Origin: Oreohelix idahoensis | Taxonomy: Eukaryota > Mollusca > Gastropoda > Stylommatophora > Oreohelicidae | Length of the DNA stretch: 64,000 nucleotides | Direction of reading: 5' to 3' | Assembly: GCA_024509875.1 (NCBI GenBank) | Contig: JAMPIV010021219.1 | Coordinates: forward strand, 310,001 to 374,000 | Part shown: positions 55,801 through 64,000 of the stretch, one piece after another | Numbering within the stretch: the stretch's first letter is position 1 | Layout of the letters: each line of letters starts with the position of its first letter | The notes under the pieces: generated by a model | The model's database searches: none | Told to the model about the DNA's origin: nothing | What the model saw: only the letters and a program-made list of their open reading frames with translations | Translations under genes and position numbers: made by a program

Positions 55801-57143
55801 CACTTCAACCGACGCAGGATGGTGTATGTATGAAGTAGAAGTGTAGAGTGTGATTACCGCGAATGGTGTACTGTTCGTGTGCTGACCAATATAACCACTC
55901 ATACACTTGTGTCTACAAGGCACCAATGCAGACTGCTGGAATCTTTGTTTACTCAATTTATTCAGACGTACACACTGGGACATACGAGTACATCATGGTA
56001 TGTTGACATATCAATTTGTAGGTATACATAGCAGATCTGAAGTCATGACACATTCAGAAATAATGGGCAGTACATCAAAAGTTCAATGTCATGATACATT
56101 AGGACCGCATCCCCCTATCTGACTAAACGCGTCAGTGAAGGCAGATCGGTAAATAACTAAAGTTACTTGACGTCCATAGTTTGTAGTATATATTATGAAA
56201 CCACGAAAGAGGGGTTTCTAGCAAGATTGAGATCTCCCTGTCACTGTCCGATAATAGGATAAATAATCTGTTCTCTTGGCAGTGATCAAAACATATGATG
56301 ACCGAAATCTAACATGGCTGCCTCCCTGAGTTGTCGTTCACTCATTCATAGGAAGGAGAATATAAGCCAGAGTTAATTTATAATGGGTATATAAATGATT
56401 TCATAAATGTTTCCATACAGCTCTACGGTGATCAGGTTAATTCACGTAGCCATAACCACTGCAGGAAAGTCTGTCATCTTCGTCGATACAAAACACGACC
56501 CTAGCGATACGAAGCACAATGTTCCATCTAGGTCGAATCGACATGAGATCATCAAAATAGGGTCTGGCAATACATGGAGTCCGAATTATACATTGTACCG
56601 TACCTTAGGAGAGTCTCTAACATAAACTATAGTAGAGATACCATCTCCTTTAGAAGAAAACCACTTCATGAATCATATTTCCTTAAGAATCTACCAGCCC
56701 TTTGAAAAGTGCGTACCCGCCATTATCACGGTACATCGGAACTCCACACGACTTGTCAAGACAACTCATACTTCCGCTAGACCGGAATAACAAGAATCTA
56801 GTCCCTCCTACCCATCCAAAATATACAATATAGGACTGATTCTACTTGTACTAATAATATGTAATACATATGAATTCAGGCCATAAACACAATAAGCAAA
56901 TTAATATATTTTCTGGCCCTAAAAAATAAGTACAAACGTAAGCGCAATATCCTTGCGCCGGATCAATATTCAGAACGATTACTCCTATAATCAAAAGTGT
57001 GAATCAAACATGGATTCTCTCGCTTTTACCATAGACAGCATTTTCATACACAAATGAATGAATGTCTATATTTTTCCCATATTAAATAGCCATATCGATT
57101 TTTGTAATATGTGCGTCAAAATATGCACGCAACAGATTACCAC
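55801..57143 (-). repeat. Probable element C 3' LTR (left end unresolved)
   Basis: Read on the minus strand this lies directly after a polypurine-like GAGGGG and begins TGTGGTAATCTG at 57144. It has no coding content. No second copy is in the window, so the far end is only a guess; the LTR may be shorter. The span also contains TATATAAATG near 56388-56397. Confidence 0.35.
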
Positions 57144-57153
57144 ACCCCTCGGG
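57144..57153 (-). promoter_or_regulatory. Element C polypurine tract and LTR start
   Basis: Minus strand CCCGAGGGG followed by TGTGG, ~390 bases after the pol stop codon. Weak but correctly placed. Confidence 0.4.
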
Positions 57154-57535
57154 AAAAAAAATGGTACATTTTTTTTTTGAAATCCATCTAGGAGCAACAT
57201 ACAATAGGCTTACAACGCACCAATACAATGCGCAGATGATAAGCATAAGTTTTATGACCTTAGAGAAAGTACTTCTCTAAGTATAAATATTTCCAGAGAG
57301 GTGTCACCAACACATACTACAATATTAGCAATGACACAATTTCCACATTAGTTTATACATAAATTTCATCTAAGATATCTTAACATCATGATCATCAAAG
57401 ACGAAAAACATTGAAAGATCAGCGGTGAATAAATATCAATGAACCGCTAAGTAGTGTTACAATCAATATATGATATATATTACATATGTGTACACATTTC
57501 AACATAGAAACAACTGTATCAAAGTTGTATAACAG

Positions 57536-58662
57536 TTATGAATCATGTGGGCATCTAGACAAAATATCTGCCATCACATTTTCTGACCCACGGATAGCTC
57601 GCACCGAAAAATGAAATGGCTGTAGAGCAATCGCGTATCGCGTTGATCTCGCGCTCTTCAGATTTTTACTCTGAATAGCCGTAAGAGCTTTCTGGTCAGT
57701 TTCCACAATGAAATGCGCGCCCAGAAGAAATCTTTGCAGTTTAAGGATTGACCAAACCATAGCCAATAATTCACGGTCTAGGACCGAGTAATTCTTCTCT
57801 GCGGCATTTAATTTCCGAGAAATATACATCACAGGATGCAGAGTTCCAGAGTACTCTTGCATTAGTGCAGCTCCAATCCCGGTGGATGAAGCGTCACTAC
57901 GAAGAATAAATGTCTTATCCTTAGAAGGCAATACTAGGATAGGTGAAGTAGAAAACATAGTTTTAACCTTATCCAAAGAGGATTGACATTCTTGAGTCCA
58001 ATGGACTACATTAGGAGACCCTTTCTTTAGCAAGGAAGAAAGAGGTGACATAATGGAGGACAGATTCGGGATGAATCGTCCATAAAATTGTATTAGACCT
58101 AAGAGACTTCGTACTTGCTTTTTAGTCTTAGGAATAGAAATGTTAAGTATCTTACTTGTATTATGGTCTTCTGTTTTTAGGAACCCATGACCAACACGGT
58201 GTCCTAAGAAAGATATTTCGCTAAAACCAATACATGCTTTCGATGGTTTCGCTGTCAGGTTATGCTCGCGTAAGATAGACAATAGTTCATTTATACCATT
58301 ATAGTGATCGTTCCAAGTATCACTGAAAAGACAGATGTCATCAAGATACGCAATGACATCTGAGCGATGAGATAGGATTCGACGCATCATGCGTACAAAT
58401 GTTGCAGGGGCGTTCATAAGACCGAAAGGCATGAAATTCCATTGGAATAGACCCCTAGGCGTCGAAAAAGCAGTAAACGGTTTGGCGTGTTCGGATAGTG
58501 GAACTTGCCAATATCCCTTAGACAAATCGAGTTTAGTAAAGAAGTGAGAATTCGATAGTCTCGTAAGTAGCTCTTCTAGTAAAGGCATAGGTTCAGCATC
58601 GAATTTAGTCACTTGATTCAATTTGCGATAATCCACGCAAAGACGTATGTTATTGTCTTTTT
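57536..58662 (-). pseudogene. Element C reverse transcriptase and RNase H
   Basis: RT from MDYRKLNQVTKFDAEPMP, palm KLDLSKGYWQVPL, MPFGLMNAPATFVRMM and active site YLDD (context IAYLDDICLFS), then GLIQFYGRFIPNLS. RNase H follows with LRSDASSTGIGAAL, LDRELLAMVW, IVETDQKAL and GSENVMADILSR. The frame is open for 366 codons and ends at a stop at 57536. It is one frame away from the upstream protease-integrase ORF: an A7 run near 58660-58668 holds one A too many or too few. YLDD, unlike the FMDD of element A, shows C is a separate lineage. Confidence 0.88.
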
Positions 58663-61165
58663 TTCCGTACTATAACCATCGGCGAAGAATATGCTGATGT
58701 GGATGGTTCAATAATTTTTAACTCTATCATCTCATCTAACTCTTTCTCTACCTGTGCTTGAAAATGTATCGGGATAGGATACGGTCTGACTCTTATAGGA
58801 CTATGGTCAGTAAGAATAATGTCATGTTGAATGACATCCGTTTGACCAGGAATGTCAGTAAGGACATCCTGAAATTGTTCTAACATAGTAGAAACTTGTT
58901 TCTGCTCTCCTGGAGATAATTCTGGAGAAATTGCAACATCTTTCCATGATTTATTAGAGTGAAGAGGAATCATTGGAAAAGGTAAATTTACATCCGAGAA
59001 ACTCGTTTCCTCATCCTGTATTACTGACAGAGATGAGTACTGTCCATGTTGGACTGGAAAATCGTCCGTTGCCTGGAAAACAGGTTGTAAATAATCAGGA
59101 CGTTCATGGAATTCCGTGAGCATGTTGATGTGGAAGGTTTTACGCTTCCCGTCAATATCGACGATATAGTCAACATCGGAAACTTTTGATATTATATCGT
59201 ACAGACCTTTCCAAGAAATGAGAAGTCTATTTTCCCTACAAGGTAGCAAGACAAATGCTTTGTCACCTGGACAAAGTTGACGCAAACATCTCTTTTTATT
59301 GGCAAATTCCCTTGCCTTCTGTTTCGCAAATTCAGAAGAAGCAGTTGCCAATTTGCATGCTTCAATAATCTTGTGTCTAAGTGCGATGACATATTCATAA
59401 GAGGATTTTGTGTCATCGACAATATTATCAGCAGTTATAAGATCATGAAGTAAGGACATAGGACCTCGCGGTTTCGCGCCAAAGACAAGTTCAAAGGGAG
59501 AAAATCCTGTATGTTCGTTGGCGACCTCTCTATATGCAAAGAGAGCCGCGGGTAAAACCCTATCCCAATCCTGAGGATGATCTTCTGTTATCTTACCTAG
59601 TAGGTTTTTCAGAGTTCTATTCAAACGTTCCACCATCCCATTGGACATAGGATGATAAATACTACTCAGCGATCTCTCTATCTTCAGAGTCGACATTACT
59701 TGAGACATGGTATCTGATATGAGTTGGGTACCATGGTCGGATAACATTTCTGCTGGAAACCCCAGACGAGAAAATATTAACCAAAGAGCATCTGCGACAT
59801 CAGCAGTAGTTATGCTCTTTAGAGGAACAGCCTCCGGCCAACGTGTGCACATATCAACACACGTCAAAATAAATTGGTGTCCTCTAGCAGACTTTATCTT
59901 AAATGGACCAATGATGTCTATCGCCATTTTTTGAAATGGCCGAATGGGAATGTCTGCAGCCTGAATAGGTGCATCATGGCGTGGACCTCTGGATTTAATC
60001 TCTTGACATACTTTACAAGATCGACAATAGATTCGTATGTCCTTATTCACAGCAGGCCAAAAGAAGGATTGAAGAACTCTAGCTTTAGTACGGGAAAAAC
60101 CCATATGTCCAGCACACTGCGAATCATGAGCGTGCTGTAAGATTTTAACTCTCATATTTTTAGGCACAAGGATTTGAGAATGAATGGACTTAGCGGAGTC
60201 TTGTACCATACGTACAAGTACGCCATTCTTCATCGTAATCCAAGATTTACGATTAGTATCCTTATTCGGATCACCTTTTGTTGCCAGAGTAAAGAATTTC
60301 TTTAGAGTAGGATCATCTTCCTGCTGTTTGATAAAGGAATCGTGGGAAATCTCCAAGGGATCATCTCGGATCTGCGCATCATTATCTTCAGAATGTGAAG
60401 ATTGTGGCATATTAAGAGCTTGAGCCCTAGTGATTACTGCATTAGCCGATTGCATATTAACATTTTCCCAATTAGAAATTTGCTGTGGAGTGCATTCTTT
60501 CACCCCGTGAATGCGACCGATGATAAGATCAGCGATCGGATTCGGCAAGAGACATGCTTGCCCCTCTCCTGTAAAGAAAGGCGTAGCAATATTGATAATG
60601 GCAGTGGAGTACTTCTCCAATGTGCCACCAAATGTTACACATTTGACTATATTGCCTGTAGCTCGAGAAGGATTTACGAGTGATTGCCTCACTCCAATGG
60701 TAGTGCACCCCGAATCGAAAAGAATTGATACCGGAGTACCATCTATTAGGCCCCTATTAAAGACAAGAGCACCCCTTCCATTATGCGCAATTGACGCATG
60801 GAGAGCGGGAAGCGGGTGACCGCAGCTTAAAGTAGACACTGTGGTTGGATCGAATAATATTTTGCATTGCGAACACTCAGATGCTCTAGCAAAATCGAAA
60901 GCGGAATTTGCTACACTGTTGGAGTCTTTTTTATCATTATTCTGATTATCGGTGTCGTGGAACTCCTGTTGTGCAGAGTTAGCCTGGTAATACGATTTAC
61001 CATGTCTTTTGTGTTGTGATCTACCTCGGTTATAATTGTCTCTATAATTATTATTGCCTCTGTTATAACCCCTATTTGGGTTTGAATCATAACATTCATG
61101 ATCATTGATGAGTGCAGATGTGATGAAAGGGAAATGATCTTGGGAAATACGTGTTGAGTAGAGTT
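58650..61165 (-). CDS. Element C protease and integrase, with basic N-terminal region
   Basis: The frame is open from ~61165 to 58650. The first ~110 codons (61165-60840) are Asn/Gly/Arg-rich (RGYNRGNNNYRDNYNRG), nucleocapsid-like, with a C-x2-C pair (ECSQCKI). Numbering from 60839: protease DSG at 42-44 (ILFDSGCTT), flap/LIIGRIHG near 90. Integrase HHCC is in HAHDSQCAGHMGF and CRSCKVC; DDE contexts are MAIDIIGPF, LSDHGTQL and SNGMVERLNR. The C-terminal domain (GDKAFVLLPCRENRLLISWKG) and the RT N-terminal linker end at KKRQ, where the A7 frameshift cuts the frame. Integrase before RT again places it in the Gmr1-like order. Gag itself is missing. Confidence 0.82.
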
Positions 61166-61485
61166 AATTTTGGGTTAGAGTACTTGCTTACAGATTGGTA
61201 TGGATTTGTTTAAAGATATCTCCTCTTAGTTTCGTGGAAGACAGTATGTCAGATAGCAGGTGAACTCTGGTCATAATGAACTGTTTCTGTACTGGTTTTA
61301 AGTGATGTGTGAATAGCTCTCGCGGCTAGTGTCCGCAGGGATTTTTGAGAGCAGTGTTAAGAGAACGGTAGATTCTCGTGACTGTGTGAACGGGGTGTGT
61401 TCCCGTGAGTTCAGTGTGTGCAGGGTTTTTGACTGAGGTGGTCAGCCCTAAGGTGTTTTTTGCATAATGTATGCCTGCGCAGGGC

Positions 61486-61995
61486 TATAGAGATTTTGTA
61501 GGCCTTGATTATTATATATCTGCCGTAGATGCAGTATTTGTGCACTGATGTGAAGTATAGAGATTTTGTAGGCCTTGATTATTATATATCTGCCGTAGAT
61601 GCAGTATTTGTGCACTGATGTGAAGTATAGAGATTTTGTAGGCCTTGATTATTATATATCTGCCGTAGATGCAGTATTTGTGCACTGATGTGAAGTATAG
61701 AGATTTGGTAGGCCTTGATTATTATATATCTGCCATAGATGCAGTATTTGTGCACTGATGTGAAGTATAGAGATTTGGTAGGCCTTGATTATTATATATC
61801 TGCCGTAAATGCAGTATTTGTGCACTGATGTGAAGTATAGAGATTTGGTAGGCCTTGATTATTATATATCTGCCGTAGATGCAGTATTTGTGCACTGATG
61901 TGAAGTATAGAGATTTTGTAGGCCTTGATTATTATATAGCTGCCGTAGATGCAGTATTTGTGCACTGATGTGAGGAGTAGAGATTTTGTAGGCCA
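61486..61995 (+). repeat. 70-bp tandem repeat, about seven units
   Basis: Units at 61491, 61561, 61631, 61701, 61771, 61841 and 61911, with a partial one at 61981. Each contains AGATTTTGTAGGCCTTGATT, ATTATATATCTGCC and GCAGTATTTGTGCACTGATG. Middle units share a T-to-G change (AGATTTGGTAGG), showing that neighbours were copied from one another. Confidence 0.95.
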
Positions 61996-62087
61996 GGATG
62001 TGTATGGGCCGTATGTTAACTACATTATGAAGATTCATGTTTCGATGTAACTGTATTCGTCTAGATCTACGTGATGTTATAATTGTA

Positions 62088-62093
62088 ATAAAC
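62088..62093 (+). terminator. Possible polyadenylation signal in D LTR
   Basis: AATAAA in TTGTAATAAACCATG; would place R/U5 just after the 70-bp repeats. Confidence 0.4.
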
Positions 62094-62218
62094 CATGATT
62101 AAAAAACATCAGACGTTACACCATTCCATGACTTGGTGTGTACGCTACTGTGAGTGACTGTCCCAAACCACACGCTTCACCTTCTTCACTAAAAAAACAT
62201 CAACTGAGTTTTATCAGT

Positions 62219-62996
62219 GGTGGACCAAATCAACGGGTCGTAACACCCACATTACATTCGCGTGACAAGAGAGGAAATTAGGTCAGATTCTGGACCAGTC
62301 ATTACAAGTGGGAACACTGAACTGTGTTATGTTTGGCTCTGTGTGGGCGTGGCTTAATTCAAGTGTACACAGGTATCAGCTGACTGCGCATATCCATCCT
62401 CATATCTTGGCGTGTGTAGCAACTAAACTAACGTTATCAGTTGGTTTCGATATCAAATAGCTGTTATCTGATAGCGACATTGATGCCATAATTGTTACAG
62501 TGCTTGTTCCAGTCTTTCCATATGCAGATTCAACTATAGGCGCAGTATGTTGGAGAGTTCGTCTGCACGTATACCTCAAGTGATTGCGGGGTTGCTGTGA
62601 TCGGTTCCTGTCGTCTGATGCATTGTTGAGGACATACTGTACAGTGGCAGGGATTTGAAGACAAGAGTGCCTAGTCCTTCTACCTTTCTGCAGTGGAGTG
62701 TTTTAACGTTAGAACTTTGTGATATCCAGTGTGTTAGCGAAAGGGTCAGGATTACCTTCAGTTAAGTGCTTTTGTTGTGTGTAAATGTTGCCACTTCTGT
62801 CCATGTCAACGAGCCTCAATCTGCACTATCCTATTCTATTGATAACTATTGTTGTTGTTGTCGATAATTATATCGATTAATTATAGAATATGATGATGTA
62901 CAGGGATTGATGATACAATATTTGAGATCTAAACTTGATTTGGTATAATGAAAGTTTAATTAAGACATATATGGTTGACTAAGTAAACAAGTCACA
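62219..62996 (+). other. Element D leader
   Basis: Begins TGGTGGACCAAATCAACGGG, a candidate primer-binding site whose tRNA I could not assign. The rest up to the ATG at 62997 has several stops in all frames and no recognised motif except a TTATCAGTTGG near 62447, like the initiator of repeat X. A long untranslated leader is usual before retrotransposon gag. Confidence 0.4.
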
Positions 62997-64000
62997 ATGG
63001 ATTCTGATACAGATCCGGAGGATATGAGACCTGTATTAGAGTATCTGTTTCAGGAAGGGACAGATTGTCAGAGATTAAAAAGCCCAGAGCTTGAGTCACA
63101 TGTTATAGACAGGTTTTTGGTTTGTGCATCAAGAGCTCTAAGAGAGTTTGCTGAGGAGAATTTTCAGTCTCATCCTCATTTAATGATGGCTAAAGAGTTA
63201 GCGCATTTGCTACTTTGGGAATTTCGTGGATTTGTGTGCAACTATGTTAATGTTAAACACGATCACATAAGGAAGGGAATACAAAAGATGATTCAATACG
63301 GCATTTCTGATGATCAGGAGAAGGAGTTAAAAGAGAAGAAGCAAATAGGAGATATAAAACAAAGTACACAGGAGCTAAGGGAAAGTTGCTTAAAAAGTAC
63401 TACTGAAGTGAATAAGCTACAGGAAAAAGTAACTAAACTTACAGGTGATTTATGTAAATCCAATTCTGAGCTTGCTTGTGTTCGAGCAAAATTAGACTCG
63501 GCATTAGGCAAAATTAAAGAGATGGAAGCTCAGATGGGGAAAAAAAATGGCGAAGTTAGAAATCTAACTCAAAAAGTTCAAGAGAAGACGGAGATTTCTG
63601 GGAAATTAGAAGTTCAGATTAAGAAATATGAGAAGTTGTGTAATGAAACACTTATTGATCTGTTAAGTGACGATGAGATTTGTGGTCGCCAAATTAAAGA
63701 AAAGGATACTATATCCCTAGAGAAGGTTGATAGGCTTAAGGATAGCCATGTTATTGAGATTGAGAGGGTTGATAAAGAGAGAGTGAAAGAATTAATGATG
63801 GAGAAAGACAAATTGATTAAGATTGAAAATTTGCTAGCAGAGGAAAGCTGCAAGGTCTTAAAAGCTGATAGTTTAAACAAAAGATTAAGTGAACAGATTG
63901 CACTTAGAGACATTGAGATTGCAGAAGCAAGAAGAAGAATATATGGTCTGCTTGACGTAGTATTGAATAGCAATATGTGGTCTTCTGTCAATGGTGACAG
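62997..64000 (+). CDS. Long coiled-coil ORF, probable element D gag (runs off the edge)
   Basis: An ORF from the ATG at 62997 stays open for 334 codons to the window end. Residues 1-100 look globular (MDSDTDPEDMRPVLEYLF, RFLVCASRALREFAEENF, AHLLLWEFRGFVCNYV). From ~105 to 310 it is a charged coiled coil (EKELKEKKQIGDI, NKLQEKVTKL, KEKDTISLEKVDRLKD, EAEARRR-type). The layout, N-terminal domain plus long coil, is similar to the gags of A and B, but no sequence similarity was seen. Position after an LTR-like region and leader argues for gag; a host gene is possible. No zinc knuckle is seen before the edge. Confidence 0.5.
   Translation, partial: MDSDTDPEDMRPVLEYLFQEGTDCQRLKSPELESHVIDRFLVCASRALREFAEENFQSHPHLMMAKELAHLLLWEFRGFVCNYVNVKHDHIRKGIQKMIQYGISDDQEKELKEKKQIGDIKQSTQELRESCLKSTTEVNKLQEKVTKLTGDLCKSNSELACVRAKLDSALGKIKEMEAQMGKKNGEVRNLTQKVQEKTEISGKLEVQIKKYEKLCNETLIDLLSDDEICGRQIKEKDTISLEKVDRLKDSHVIEIERVDKERVKELMMEKDKLIKIENLLAEESCKVLKADSLNKRLSEQIALRDIEIAEARRRIYGLLDVVLNSNMWSSVNGD

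Larger units (their letters stand above)
61152..62217 (+). repeat. Probable element D 5' LTR
   Basis: Starts near TGTTGAGTAG (61152), which interrupts element C's reading frame, and ends near TTTTATCA (62217) just before a TGG sequence. Inside are a 70-bp tandem array (U3-like), an AATAAA at 62088-62093 and a short U5-like segment. The alternative end is GGGTCGTAACA at 62249. The boundaries are inferred: no second LTR is in the window. Confidence 0.45.

Noticed and set aside
61486..61995. CRISPR array
   Set aside because: The 70-bp units are contiguous with no unique spacers; a simple tandem repeat.

Overview
This 64 kb window looks like intergenic DNA from an AT-rich animal genome, most likely an aquatic or soft-bodied invertebrate. 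That guess rests only on its Gmr1-type Ty3/gypsy elements, several non-LTR retrotransposon families and tRNA-headed SINEs; a mollusc or similar lophotrochozoan would fit but is not proven. No ordinary host gene, rRNA, functional tRNA or CRISPR is recognised. Almost everything that can be named is a transposable element, in several nested layers.

Region 1 (about 256-28508) is one insertion inside another. Element A is a plus-strand Ty3/gypsy retrotransposon with a 5' LTR (to 1988), a primer-binding site at 1990, decayed gag, protease, integrase and RT-RNase H (2317-6749), a polypurine tract and a 3' LTR. Integrase lies upstream of reverse transcriptase, the domain order of the Gmr1-like clade. 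The 3' LTR is split after 24 bases by a minus-strand array (element B, 6833-26826) flanked by the 5-bp target duplication CCCAC. The array is LTR-internal-LTR-internal-LTR-internal-LTR: three internal regions sharing four 2.3-2.5 kb LTRs. All three internals keep gag but lack protease, the integrase core, the RT catalytic centre and RNase H, so B is a non-autonomous gag-carrying family that would need partners such as A.

Region 2 (28509-57143) is a mosaic of older pieces: two diverged copies (X, Y) of a long LTR-like sequence with matching TATA/initiator spacing; fragments of at least five non-LTR families, three of them with clear 13-bp target-site duplications; tRNA-derived SINEs, one of them sitting inside a LINE; a TTAA-flanked piggyBac-like MITE with a perfect 19-bp hairpin; possible Tigger-like and Helitron-like remnants; and several tandem repeats, one of which (34287-34860) is protein-like.

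Region 3 (57144-64000) has a second Gmr1-order element, C, on the minus strand, only one homopolymer frameshift from an open pol. Next to it is the 5' end of a plus-strand LTR element, D, with 70-bp U3-type repeats and a 334-codon coiled-coil ORF that runs off the right edge. D appears to have inserted into the 5' part of C.

All homology calls come from reading motifs by eye; none was checked against a database.
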